From positions 231,143,741 to 231,207,740 of the forward strand of contig CM041465.1 in assembly GCA_023213395.1 (NCBI GenBank): 64,000 bases of DNA, given 5' to 3'. The position numbers were made by a program, and so were the translations under genes. This DNA comes from Cycas panzhihuaensis. Taxonomy: Eukaryota; Cycadophyta. The notes under the pieces were generated by a model. It was given only the letters and a program-made list of their open reading frames with translations. It had not been told where the DNA came from and did not search any database. Position 1 is the stretch's first letter. The number at the start of each line of letters is the position of its first letter. Positions 50,320-63,554 of this stretch are shown piece by piece.

Positions 50320-50600
50320 ATGTACAAATGGTAATAATCTAGTTGAAGAATATATGTCTTCTAAATGAAACCATATATAGAGTGACCCACTAAAGGTTAG
50401 ACCTTGTGACCCATTCAAAAGACTTGTGGAGGTATCCACCATTGTTCTAAGTGGATTCCTCAAAGCAAATGATAAGGCTATGAAGGAGGCATACCATACA
50501 ATAAGGAAAGCATGCAGGAAGCATGGTTTCTTTTAGGTTGTAAACCATATGGTCAGTCCCGATCTCATAAATGTTGTTCACAATGCTTTTGGCATGGAGT
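50320..50600 (+). pseudogene. Fragment of a 2-oxoglutarate-dependent dioxygenase gene, gibberellin 20-oxidase-like
   Basis: One plus frame reads EYMSSK, stop, NHI, stop, then SDPLKVRPCDPFKRLVEVST. It continues IVLSGFLKANDKAMKEAYHT, IRKACRKHGFF, stop, VVNHMVSPDLINVVHNAFGM. The order [F]IW-x-D..RP..PL(I)DLxGFL..A..I..AC..HGFFQVVNHGV is that of the N-terminal DIOX_N domain of plant 2OG dioxygenases; the FIW lead-in points to gibberellin 20-oxidases. Three stops fall where that family has Trp or Gln. The C-terminal iron-binding domain (HxD..H) is absent; after about 50600 the frame no longer matches. It lies inside an LTR element with target duplications, so it looks like a captured host exon. 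No product expected. Confidence 0.65.
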
Positions 50601-52045
50601 TGCATCTTTGGAATACTACCACTTCTTTCCATTAGTTCTATGACATCTCCCTAGCTATGGGCATGTATTATTACAAAATCCCAACATGGGATGGAACTCC
50701 TCTAGCCAATAAAGTCATTAATAAGGTCATGTTATTAGAAGGTTTAGAGGTACTATTATACCAACCATCATATACTTGAAGATAAAGCTTGGTGTTCAAG
50801 CTCCTACCATTGAGATGAAATAAAAGGAGGATGAGAGAGGCAAGTGCACAAAAGTCCTAATGATGAGACTCTGAAATATAACCCTAAATTAGATTTCTCA
50901 TCATGCCACTACATTTGAAGGATAGCCCCATAATTTCCATCACCAATCAGTTGAACTACAACATGAGCATTGTCACCATAGTCGATTTATAAAATTTGTC
51001 ATAAAAAGCCAATCATTGTCGCTTTATCAAGAAGGCTTGAAGAAGAATGAAAAAAAAAATGATGAAGATAAGTTAGGGTTTATTTTTGTTTGGCATTTTA
51101 AAATTAAGGCTTTTCAATATCCTTTGAAATCTACCACTTTAAAAAAAACAAAGTTATTTAAAATTTTTAACTAAATTTAAATATTGTTTGAGTTCCATAG
51201 CCTTTCATCTATTAGTCAATGGTCACATGGAGGAGACCATGACCAAGATCTCAATATTAAAGGGGCTAAACATCATTTCAAAAGTATTTTTATTTTTTAA
51301 GCACTTATTTATACTATTTTCATCATAACTCTCTCATATAGACTCTAATTTTGATTATGTTAGTTGCTTTGGAATCATATTTCATCCCTCTTCAAAATGA
51401 CTACTGATTTAACATTGTTTGAGTTTATTTTATAAAGGAAAATATAGTCCAAGGTTGAGTCAAAAATTTTATGTACTTAATAAATGTTGAAATTGATGCC
51501 ATATAAGGCCTTAAAGGTCATGTTTAAGCATTTAATACTAGCATCATATATGATGACTAAAGTTTAATATTATGTCATACAAGTTCATTTAAAAATTAAG
51601 CCTAAAATAACTAACTTTAGTGATTTTTAGTACCCTGCGATGTGACCAATAATAATATTATTAATGATTTGGCATGTAAGACCTTAGACAAAACATTGTA
51701 TATGATTACCCAAGTGTTAAAATCCAAAGATGTATGATAAGGTTGAAGAGTTTGGCATCAAGAGAGGAATCTTTTTCTAATAACATTAGGTGATAATCAA
51801 CTATAAGTAGCAAACTATAAGAAGAAAATATCTTAGTTTAATTACTTTTTGATATGAGACTTACTTAAGTTACATGAGCATGATGAATATATCTTTTTTA
51901 AAAATCTACTATGTAAAAGTTAAAATATATAATTTATGCTGTATTAAAAATTATTGGCCTAGCAACCTTTAAGGGATCAATGAAATCCACATATTTATAG
52001 TCTTATTTAACTATTAGGACCTCTTATGTATTAAGGTCTTGATTT
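50601..52045 (+). other. Inside of the LTR element, second part
   Basis: Frames open briefly after the dioxygenase fragment (MGMYYYKIPTWDGTPLANK at about 50657-50713) without a family match. The rest is non-coding. 51310-51480 resembles 19650-19800 in the other LTR unit. Confidence 0.45.
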
Positions 52046-52176
52046 GTAAGCCCATAGAGGCATGTTAAAGCCTATAAAGGGCATTATAAGCCCATAGTGG
52101 TATGTTGTAAGCCTATAATGGCATGATTGTAGCTTATTGAGGTATGATTTAGAGCCCATAGTGGCAAATTTGTGGC
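52046..52176 (+). repeat. 21-23 bp minisatellite, about six units
   Basis: Units such as GTAAGCCCATAGAGGCATGTT, AAGCCTATAAAGGGCATTAT, AAGCCCATAGTGGTATGTTG and AAGCCTATAATGGCATGATT follow one another near the 3' end of the LTR element. Confidence 0.8.
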
Positions 52177-52539
52177 CATAATATCCATCATTATATTTTT
52201 AACTGTTAGATGTTAAAGAAATCTACCTTATAGTCCCATTTAACAAGAGGTGGGATACTCTTTCTAGTTACTCTTACATGTTTTCAACACACTTAGCAGG
52301 CCATATAGGATGATGTATTCTCAGAGTAGTGCTAATGGAGTTGATTGAACCATATAACAAAAGTGACTACCTATAGAACTAGCAATAACAGTGGTTGATT
52401 ACACATGTGATCTAGTAGATGGCATCATATTCATTTAGGCATCAATAATTTGGTAAAGATTTAATCTATCTTAAAGCAACTACAGTAGCAGGAAAATGAA
52501 GCAGCAAAGATAGGAGATATGATAACTATAAATTAGACA

Positions 52540-52872
52540 TTAAGGGGGAGAAATATTGAGTATAATATTTAGACTAATATTTAATTCATTAGTCATTACG
52601 TAGATTCATGCTTTTGTAACCCCCAAGAATATTTTAATTATTATATTGTACTTATCTTAACATATGTGCAAGTGGCACCTTGGCTTATATGCCAAGCTAC
52701 CAAGAGTACACCATTGTTGATCTTAAGAGATCTCACACACATGTGAGTATCCTATATATATATGTATATTTTATATAGTAATACAACAAATAGAGTTCAT
52801 TTTCATAGTCCATCTTTGTATCTTACATTTCTTCTCTCAAGATGTGGTATTACTCTAACACCACATCCAACA
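52540..52872 (+). repeat. Polypurine tract and 3' LTR
   Basis: TTAAGGGGGAGAAA at 52540-52553, then the 319-bp LTR (52554-52872) beginning TATTGAGTATAATATT, a decayed TGTTGGG, and ending CATCCAACA. Confidence 0.85.
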
Positions 52873-52877
52873 ACTTA

Positions 52878-54176
52878 GCCATAAGTCAACCCTCTATAAT
52901 ATAAATGAAATATAGTAACCTCATTCTATATAATCTAGGAATGAATAATTTTGATTATAACACCTCTTTTAACATCTAAGGATCTTAATTTTCCCTTATT
53001 GCCTTATATATTCCCTAGTCCCATCTACTTCTTCCTAAATGATAATAACCAAGCGATGATTCTCTTATACATATTATATTGCATCTTTGCTTCTCATTTT
53101 AAAATTTGATTTTAACTATTATCTAGAAATTACAATATCATGACCTTATATCTTTTTAAGAAAAAAATATTATATAAAATAATGCTTTAAAGAAGAGAAA
53201 AAAATTTTCTTTATTCAAATAATTTAGTTAAAACTATTTGGAATTTTACAAAAGGAGAACAAGTTGAGTAGGAAAAACCCACCAAGGAAATTATTTTTAT
53301 TTCTAATTTATGCTAATTATTTGGATTTGTAATTAAGAAAAGGAAAGAAAAAAAATATCCCCTAAATTAGGAATGTAGTTAAATTTGTTTAAAAGTTTTA
53401 TTTATATTTAGTTAACAAGTAAAGTTATTTAACCAAAGAGAATGAGAAAAGAAACTAACTCTAGATAAATTGCAATGTGCAATCACAATCATTAGTACAA
53501 TCTATACTACTAAAAATGAAATAACATCATCAAGTAAAAATTAAGGTTCGTCAATAATTTTTCTTTATTTGATAGTTGACATTTTAAACATTATTTACTT
53601 TTCATTTTATTTATTGTAGGGAACCTTTTATCATATCAATCAACTTTGTTTAAGTAGATCATATTTATTATATTGCCAATAAACTTTACTATATTAATCT
53701 ATTAGCTTAAGTATAGTGGTTAATTAACCTTAAAATTTAATCTTTATTTGAATGCCTTAATATTAAGTTAATATACTTTATTAAATCAGTCAATCAAAAT
53801 TATTATATTAATCAATTGAATTTAATAAAATAATTATGTTTTCTTTCATATGGCCTATTATTAAGTCAAACTATTTTAATATATTAGTCAATTAGTTATA
53901 TTGTATTAGTTAAGTATTTTATTTAAGTTGATAAATTGACTATATTTATAGACATTAACAACTTATATGTCATCAACAAATAAGTTAATCAATGTTTTTC
54001 ACATGTTTATATATGCATAAGTTTGACATTTATTATTAAGGTTCATGTATCCATGATAAAATTATATAGGTCCTATTCTACCAATAAATTAATCGAGTGC
54101 CACATATTAATATTGTTTAATTAACACAATGTTATTAGATGATTTTCTGCTAACATGGAATAATATTTTTTTATGG
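52878..54176. other. AT-rich region without recognisable features
   Basis: About 1.3 kb, examined on both strands. Recurrent loose words ATTAGTCAATTAG and TTAATCAATTGA at 53790-53910 suggest a degenerate repeat, but no period is convincing. Confidence 0.5.
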
Positions 54177-54186
54177 GCCTTTTGGA

Positions 54187-54555
54187 CATTTCTTCTCACC
54201 AATACTCTTGAGATAGCAGATAATTTGACAATTGCAGTAGCGTGTTCTTATCCAATAGAGTAAACAAGCTAACCAAGAGTTTCACAGGAACGCCAAAGCG
54301 CTAAATGATCACCAAAAGATAGAAAGTACAGCAGCACAATCTTTATAAAAATGTTCTATCAAGATAACCATCATTTATAATTTATGACCCTTATATAGAT
54401 AAAATAGGGTCTTATACATGTAATCCTATTGGCAGCCTAAGTGGCCTTATATTCTATTGGGCGGTAACGCCCATGCATACTATTGGCCCGCTAGACGACA
54501 CATGCACAAAGTTCCATAGTGGTTTACATAACTTAGTCAGATAAGTTATGTAATA
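54187..54555 (-). repeat. 3' LTR of the Reina-like element
   Basis: Same length as the 5' copy. The TG/CA end at 54187 reads CA on the plus strand (TG in the partner), and the outer five bases TTGGA (54182-54186) resemble the primer-adjacent bases of the element. Confidence 0.9.
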
Positions 54556-54572
54556 AGTCCCCTCCCCTAAGA
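54556..54572 (-). promoter_or_regulatory. Polypurine tract
   Basis: The minus strand reads CTTAGGGGAGGGGACT right before the 3' LTR. Confidence 0.85.
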
Positions 54573-54584
54573 TGCCAAGTCCTC

Positions 54585-55050
54585 AAGGTATGTGAGATGC
54601 AGGTGCTTTTTGATAAACTCATCGGACACCTAAGTTACTTCGTCGGAGGTGCAACTTGTCCACTGTATTAAATATTTTAAAATGGAATGATTCTGGAGAC
54701 ATTGTTGTCTGGTAACTAGGATATATTCTAGAGGTATAGACAAGGTTTGCTCTTCATCTAAAATTGGAAGGGTTATCTGGGAAGTATGGGTTTTTCTTAG
54801 ACACTCTCAAAGACAGGAGACATGAAAAACATTATAGATATTTATGGTGGGGGGGAGGTCGAGAGCATATGCAACTTCACCAATATATTTAAGGACTTAA
54901 TAGGGTCCATAATATCGAGGGCTAAGTTTGTGGTTCTTATGATGGCAAAGGGATTGTTGCTTATAAGGTTGGAGATGAAGAAATACTAGATCCCCAATGT
55001 TGAAGGAGCGATCAGAGCGGTGGTGGTCTACTAATTGTTTCATTCGATTT
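54585..55050 (-). pseudogene. GPY/F module and chromodomain-like tail
   Basis: The minus strand reads GDLVFLHLQPYKQQSLCHHK (about 54935-54995), then LSPRYYGPY (about 54905-54935), the GPY/F motif. A proline-rich break and RIYPSYQTTMSPESFHFKIF follow. Near 54600-54690 LKYLIQWTSCTSDEVT, stop, VSDEF resembles the chromodomain core LVQWxxxxxxEATWE. Chromodomains steer chromovirus insertion to heterochromatin. Frames change between segments; dead. Confidence 0.65.
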
Positions 55051-55745
55051 TGGGCCATGGATAGGTTTTATTTAAGGGTGTGGAGAATTTGGTCCATATG
55101 CTGTAATTTTTATTGCATTGTTATCGTACGGAGGTTGGTAGCTAAGGTGTGGTGGGATGGTGGGGGATACCCATAGAGAGCCAAAAATGAGGACATTCCA
55201 ATGGCTGAATGGTGTGAGGAGTTGTACCAATACTCAGCTACAGCTAGCCATGCTATCCATTTAGACTGGTGGTCAGATACAAAGCAGCGTAAGTAGGTCT
55301 CCAAAGTTTTGTTAAGGACCTCAGACTGGCCATCGGTCTATGGATGGTATGCAGAACTCATGTTGAATGATGTACCTGATGCACGGAATAGCTCTTGCCA
55401 AAAGGAGCTAGTGAATTTAGGATCGCGATCGTATACAATGGTGGATGGAAAATCGTGTAAATGAAAGACTGTCTGGATGTAGATGCCAGCGATGCGTGGG
55501 CTTTTATAGGTTGTGTGGATGAGAAAGAAGTGGGTATATTTTGTCAACTGATCTATGACTACTAAAATGGAGCCAGATCTAACAGATGGTGGTAGGCCCA
55601 TTATAAAGTCCATGGCAATATCTTCCTATTTACCTTGTGGGATGTGCAATGGTTGAAGGAGGCCCGGTTGGGGTTTTGTATCAGCTTTGTTACGTTAGCA
55701 TGTATCACATTCTGAGACAAAGGTAAGGATGGTGGATTTCATTTC
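55051..55745 (-). pseudogene. Integrase of the Reina-like element
   Basis: CDTC of the H2C2 finger lies at about 55705-55720. The core opens MDFIMGLPPSVRSGSILVVI (from 55613) with the first Asp, then STIVYDRDPKFTSSFWQELF with the second. After a single stop at the Gln codon of HPQTDGQ, TDGQSEVLNKTLETYLRC keeps the catalytic Glu. It continues as SKWIAWLAVAEYWYNSSHHS and MSSFLALYGYPPPS. All three acidic residues survive, with nonsense interruptions. Confidence 0.88.
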
Positions 55746-55989
55746 TAGCCAAAAGAAGTCAGAACGAATCCTACAGTAAGTTTTATCAAAACTAGAGTGG
55801 CCGCCAAGAGGGGAAGAATTATATTCTAATAAAATCCATAGGATAAAAGCTGAGAGGGGATGTACGAATATGCAATTTTAGTATAAGAGAAGATTATTAT
55901 GGATGGACCAATCCTATTAAGTATGGACCTTATTGGCCTAGTGTGCAAAATCATGTTGGTTTTGGTTAGCCATGGCTAAATCCTATAGC

Positions 55990-56520
55990 CATATCGGTTG
56001 TGGGGAGGAAATGGCATAAATGATGGGGTCCTCAGTATGACAGATGTTATCGCCAAGTGTAGGTGAAGGCAACCTCAAGAGAGCATCTGCCACAATGTTA
56101 TCTTTCCCCTTTTTATATGTGATTGTAAAATCAAAAACTTGGAGGTGGTCGACCCATTTTGCCTGCTCTTCTGAGAGGACTAATTGATTTAGTAAATGGC
56201 GAAGGCTATGATGATCAGTGAGGATAGTGAATTTAGAACTAAGTAGATACTATCACCACTTATCAACAACATGGAGGATGGCCCGCATTTCTTTTTTATA
56301 GATAGAAAGTCTACACTCATGATCTTTGAGTTTTTTACTTTCAAAGGCAATGGGGTGGAAGTCTTGCATTAAGACCGCACCCAATCCAAACCCAGAGGCA
56401 TCGTATTCTAATTGGAAAGGTCAAGAAAAGTCAGGGGAGGCCAAGACTGGGGTGGTTGTCATGACCTCCTTTAAATGGAAGAAGGCCTCACTAGCTGAGA
56501 GGGACCACTAGAAAGAATCC
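55990..56520 (-). pseudogene. RNase H of the Reina-like element
   Basis: The minus strand reads FQLEYDASGFGLGAVLMQDF (about 56360-56420) with the first Asp, a KKEMRAILHVVDKW block (about 56256-56300) and FTILTDHHSLRHLLNQLVLS (about 56180-56240). The tether WVDHLQVFDFTITYKKGKDN and VADALLRLPSPTLG follow to about 56065. One or two stops interrupt it. Confidence 0.82.
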
Positions 56521-56529
56521 TTCTAAAGT

Positions 56530-57230
56530 AAGTGGGTTAAAGAAGTGGTTAAGGTGGCATAATTTCAAACAAACTGACGATAGAATCCAGTATGACCTAG
56601 GAAAGCCCGCAATTAGGTCAGGGTTTTTGGGGTTGGCCAATTAGTGATGACAGAGATTTTATCAGGATCCACCTGAACCCCTGCAAAGGATATAATATGC
56701 CCAAGGTATTATAATTCAGATTTTCTAAATTCACATTTGGAGAGCTTAGCATATAGTTTATTCTCAACTAGGATTTGAAGGACTATTTCTAAATGTGGGA
56801 TGTAGGCCATCATGTTTACGCTATAGATAAGAATATCGTCGAAGAAGACGATGATAAATTTTTGTAAGTATGGAGAAAAGATCTTGTTCATGAGGGCCTG
56901 AAAGGTGGCCAGAGCATTACATAGGCCAAAGGGCATGACCTGGAACTCAAAGTGGCCATGGTGGGTTTGGAAAGCTATTTTATATTGATCCTCTAGCAAG
57001 ATGGGGATTTGGTAGTATCCTAACTGTAAATCAAGTTTGGTGAAAATTGTAGTGCCATAGATTTCATCTAACATGTCATCGATTCATTGCATGGGAAACT
57101 TATTTTTTATGGTGATTTTATTGAGTGCACGATAGTCAACACAAAGTCAGAAAGAGCCATCCTTCTTGCGAACTAAGATGATGGGTGCCACATATGGGCT
57201 TTTATTAGGTTGGATGATACCCATATCCAA
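56530..57230 (-). pseudogene. Reverse transcriptase of the Reina-like element
   Basis: The open part from 57074 reads MLDEIYGTTIFTKLDLQLGY, with the first catalytic Asp, then FEFQVMPFGLCNALATFQAL. FFDDILIYS follows, the YxDD motif as FFDD with both Asp present, at about 56820-56845. The thumb and connection follow to 56709, where a stop interrupts CEFRKSEL. The N-terminal finger block is traceable to about 57230. Related to the fragment at 26159-26900. Confidence 0.88.
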
Positions 57231-57479
57231 TAATTCCCACGTGATTTTTTTGATTTCATTTTTTTAGAAATAGAAATTTCTATATGGTCAAAGGCTTATC
57301 AGGTCGTGCTAACTTTGTAACTCAATAGTATGGTAAAAGCCTCGATCAGGTGGGGGGCTAGTAGGTAACAGAGCAAATACAGATTGGTATCGATCTAATA
57401 CTTACTGGATATCAGGGTGGATACCTGAAGGGGCCTGGATATAGTTAAGATGAACGATGTATCTGATGTTACCGTTGAA

Positions 57480-57970
57480 TTGGTGGTGCATTCATAAGGG
57501 TGAGATTACTTTGTTTGGGGGGGCTTACATCCCATAAAGTTTATGAGAGCGACCTATGTGATCTTTGAATATAATGAAAGGGGTCGTAGGTGAGTTATTA
57601 GTGCTATAAGTCCCTAGAGTCTAGAGCCATTGTATGCCAAGAATTGCATTTAAACCACCTATGGACAGGGTATAAAAATCAGAGACAAGGGTATATGAGC
57701 CAATATGGACTGTGAGGTTTTTTATTGTTCCCATACAATGGAGTGTGTGATGACCAGGTAAAAAGTAAGTGAAGCTAGTTTTAGGTTCTATATAAAGATT
57801 CAATTGGCGGGCAATGGAGATGTCAATGAAATTTAGTGACGTGCCACCGTCAATTAAAATGGTAATTAGGGTTTTCCTAAGTATTCCTCTAACTTGAAGT
57901 GGTTCAGGACATGTAATGGAGGTAACTGTGGATAAGGAAACTTCAGGCTTAGGGTTTGAGGATAGCTCAT
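57480..57970 (-). pseudogene. Retropepsin of the Reina-like element
   Basis: The active site reads ILIDGGTSLNFIDISIARQL (about 57800-57860), with Gly where Ser or Thr usually sits (D-G-G). The open part from 57803 gives HTLHCMGTIKNLTVHIGSYT and ends GGLNAILGIQWL, the usual C-terminal flap block. The sister copy at 27150 has DSG, so DGG is probably a mutation. Confidence 0.8.
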
Positions 57971-58930
57971 CAGCAGGGTAGTCTTAGGGTTCATCATCAT
58001 ATTCATGCTCAGTATTAGGGTCATCATCCAAGGGTAAGTCTGGGTCAATTATAAAGACCATCTTCCTAGCTTTGTAGATTCTATTGTGACCAGTGGTCTA
58101 TTTTTCAAAACATTGCATACATAGGCCGGCTTCTCGACGACGTTGTACCTCTATAGGAGTGATGTGGATGGACTTCAATGATGATTCCTCAGTGTGTTGC
58201 TCGACAAATGTAGCTGGAGTATCCTCTGGTCATGGGCGTAATCGTGGTCTCTGGGACCAGGTCATATCAGCTTGTCAGGATCGTGAAAAAACCACGTGGA
58301 GTCTCGTCTAAATGGAGGAGGTCTTTCTCTAGTAAATTCTGCTTCTACTACTTTATCTATATTAATTACATCCCTTAGAGTGGATAGGGAGACTTTCTTC
58401 AAGCACATTTGGATATGTTCTTTAAGTCTAAACACATATGTATCTATCTCTGTATGTTTATCAAGTTGTTGATCAGCCTGATTACATAAAAATTGGAACT
58501 CATCCATGTAAAATTCAACAGATGATACTTACTTCAAATGTGTTAGCTGTATAAAAAAAGATTGACTCCAAGTGTCTTCATACTGCTCGAAAAAATAGGT
58601 AAAGAAGTACGCCCAAGACTGGCTGGAGGGGTACTCTTATTTCGACCATCAGAACCAATGATGTGCCTTCCCATCTAAGTGAATGGAAACAAATGTAAGT
58701 TGCTCATTCACTGACATTGGGTTGAGTGTAATGTAAGACTCTAGTTTGTTAATCCAATTCCGTGCACTATCCCTCTTGAGATCTAGATCAAATGTGGGTA
58801 TGTTGATCTTATGATGGAATGGTTATTGATGACATGGAGGCAGAGACACAATTTGTTGCTGTGCAGGGCCAACTAGTGGTGGAAGAGAGAAGTTGTTCAA
58901 CCTCTTAATTACATCTTGGACATTAGCATA
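57971..58930 (-). pseudogene. gag of the Reina-like element, N-terminus deleted
   Basis: The capsid region reads KINIPTFDLDLK and WINKLESYITLNPMSVNEQL at about 58720-58790, then MDEFQFLCNQADQQLDKHTE (from 58507) and IQMCLKKVSLSTLRDVINID. A zinc-finger remnant CMQCFEK..TGHNRIYK lies at about 58075-58120. Compared with the copy starting at 28422, about 430 bp including the ATG is missing at 58925-58935. Confidence 0.8.
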
Positions 58931-59782
58931 AAAATTGTGAAATTTTATAGTATATACCAACCTAGTGCAAATTGACTAGTATGATGTGCTGATCAAAATG
59001 AGGTATATACCTGTAAGGGTAAATTTTCTTACTAAATTAAGTGGAGTCTTTTTTTCTTTTTCTTTTTTTTCCTCTCTCTCTTTTTTTTTTTCTTTCTTGT
59101 TTTTTTTTTTCTTTTTCAAATAGTGAGGTGACTTACAGTCTTAACCTACCAACCCCTAGACAAGGTATGCTTGGTCTTATAGGCCTACCAATAAACTGTA
59201 GAAGTTTGAGGTAGATAGCTTTGTGGTGCTAACTGCTAACTATTGTACTACAAGACTTCAGCAATTGATAGTTGTCTATGCTGGGAAAGGATTGGGACCT
59301 GAAGGTGGGGTCCTCCTATATACCCGAAGGTACGTAGAGGCACACTTCCGTAGCCAGGTTCTATCTAGGGCTTGGCTCAGGAGTGATACTCCAATCCTTT
59401 ATGCAAAGGGTAGGAGGGCCACTATGCACTTAGCCAGAATGATAGATCCCTGTGATACCCGGGAAAGGAGGTGGGAGGGAGAAAAGTAGCCACCTAACAA
59501 TGTTATCTCCCTTAAGATATAATTCAATGCTAGAATCAAAAAATATGAATGAAATTAAAATCAGATAAAAGACAAGGGATAAAGTACTAGAGTTACCTAG
59601 GAAAAGAATTTCCCCTTTCTCCTAACTCTTGGACTGTCCCGATACCATTCCTCAACCTCCGTGGAGAGAGTATTAAGTGAAGGTCTTTCCTCAATCTCTA
59701 CTAGGGTAGAGAGAGTACTCAATCTGATAGGGAAAGAAAAAAAAATTTGGACTTTTGGGCAACATCCCACAATCGCGACGCA
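58931..59782 (-). other. Leader of the Reina-like element with tRNA-like block
   Basis: Matches 28690-29630 of the truncated copy. It includes T-rich tracts at 59048-59117 and the GTAGTACAATAGTTAGCAG block (about 59230-59250), corresponding to TGCAGTGGTTAGC elsewhere. The tRNA-like part at about 59120-59170 has lost its middle. No ORF supported, although a plus-strand frame is open at 59223-59489. Confidence 0.6.
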
Positions 59783-59794
59783 GCTCTGATACCT
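59783..59794 (-). promoter_or_regulatory. Primer-binding site for initiator tRNA-Met
   Basis: The minus strand reads AGGTATCAGAGC, the TGGTATCAGAGC site with one change at its first base, 7 bases inside the 5' LTR. Confidence 0.88.
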
Positions 59795-59801
59795 CTTGGG
59801 A

Positions 59802-60170
59802 TGTTTCTTCTCGCCAATACTCTTGAGATAACAGAGAATTTGACAATTGCAGCAGCGTCTTCTTATCCAACAGAGCAAACAAGCTAACCAAGAGTTTCAC
59901 AAGAACACCAAAGCGCTAAATGATCACCAAAAGATAGAAAGTACCGCAGCATAATCTTTATAAAAATGTTCTATTAAGATAACTAACATTTACAATTTAT
60001 GACCCTTATATAGACAAAATAGGGTCTTATACATGTAATCCTATTGGTGGCCTAAGCGGCATTACATTCTATTAGGTGGCAGCGCCCATACATACTATTG
60101 GTCCACTAGATGGCACATGCATAAAGTTCCATAGTGGTTTATATAACTTAGTCAGATAAGTTATGTAACA
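59802..60170 (-). repeat. 5' LTR of the Reina-like element
   Basis: 369 bp, TGTTTCTTCTCGCC on the plus strand at the inner end and TTATGTAACA at the outer end. The minus-strand TCTATATAAGGGTC near 60005-60018 is a plausible TATA promoter box. Confidence 0.92.
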
Positions 60171-60175
60171 GCCTT

Positions 60176-60952
60176 GCCACTAGATAAATTCAACCTCAAT
60201 TAGGTGTTATTATAAAGAAATAAATTATTTTATAGGCAATTATAAAGGTAAGAAAATCATCATGATGTAACACAAAGTATGATATTTAAACATGTAGGAA
60301 TAGGAAAGGACACAACAACATACCTAGTGACACAAAAGCTTAGGGCATGGTGAAGCATTTGTGTAGGATGAAGTGTGAACCAACGCCCTACTTAATGCAC
60401 TTGTGTGCTGCTTGGGCATGAATATAGAGCTTGATTGTATTCTAATGTGGTTGGGGAGTGGCCTAACTAAGGAAACACGTGTATATGTGTGTGCATGTAG
60501 TATGGATCTTTGGGTAGCAATGGATCTATGGAAAGCAATAGGGGGTACACACACATAAATACATCTACATGCCCTTTTATTTCAATGCAATTAAGAAAAT
60601 TACCCTAACTAGTAACACAATATATCCCTATAAGTTTGAGGACTCATAACTATGTGATCTTCTCCTTTTCTTAGGCCTTCAAATATGGTATTCAAATCTT
60701 AATGTGATGTATAATGATGCAATGTAATATGCTTAAAAAAAGAAAAACTTTATTTTTTTGCCTATTTTCTTTTTTACGGGGTTTTGGATTTTTTTTTCTT
60801 TTTTTGTTCATTTTTTATCTTTTCGAGAGAGAGATCAAATAAAGTAACTAAAAAGAAAACAATTTTCTTTTCCTTTTTTTTTAATGGAGAGAAAGTCTTA
60901 TAACAAGAAGGCAATCCTCTTTTTCCTTTTTCTTTTCCTTTTATTCTTTTAT
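60176..60952. other. Spacer without recognisable features
   Basis: AT-rich with C/T-rich tracts at 60770-60950. A 76-codon minus-strand frame at 60324-60554 has no family wording and no supporting context. Confidence 0.5.

Positions 60953-63554
<2,602 letters not shown>

Larger units (their letters stand above)
48966..52872 (+). mobile_element. Non-autonomous copia-style LTR element carrying a host gene fragment, 3.9 kb
   Basis: LTRs at 48966-49288 and 52554-52872 share TATAATATTTAGACTAAT, CTTAACATATGTG, CATGTGAGTATCCTATATAT and CATTTCTTCTCT. The flanks ACTTG (48961-48965) and ACTTA (52873-52877) are a 5-bp target duplication with one transition. TTAAGGGGGAGAAA (52540-52553) is a copia-type polypurine tract that sets plus orientation. 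Inside there is no gag or pol; instead there is a dioxygenase-like fragment (50320-50600), a minisatellite (52046-52176) and non-coding passages shared with the unit at 17629-21722. It would need enzymes from another element to move. Confidence 0.85.
54187..60170 (-). mobile_element. Full-length decayed Reina-like chromovirus, 6.0 kb
   Basis: Two 369-bp LTRs (54187-54555 and 59802-60170) with TGTT and AACA ends in the right copy. GCCTT at 60171-60175 recurs at 54177-54181, five bases beyond the left LTR, as a likely target duplication with extra bases. Minus-strand order: primer site, leader, gag, protease, RT, RNase H, integrase, GPY/F, chromodomain-like tail, polypurine tract. Small size and short LTRs fit the Reina lineage. 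Stops and shifts are frequent. Gag lacks its first part compared with 26901-28422. Confidence 0.9.

Noticed and set aside
50248-50632. Two minus-strand frames over the dioxygenase fragment
   Set aside because: The plus frame shows the conserved domain wording; the minus frames are shadows.
53600-53950. MITE or tandem repeat based on ATTAGTCAATTAG-like words
   Set aside because: Spacing is irregular, there are no terminal inverted repeats and no target duplication.
60324-60554. 76-codon minus-strand frame
   Set aside because: No family wording, no neighbours, and low composition contrast with the spacer.
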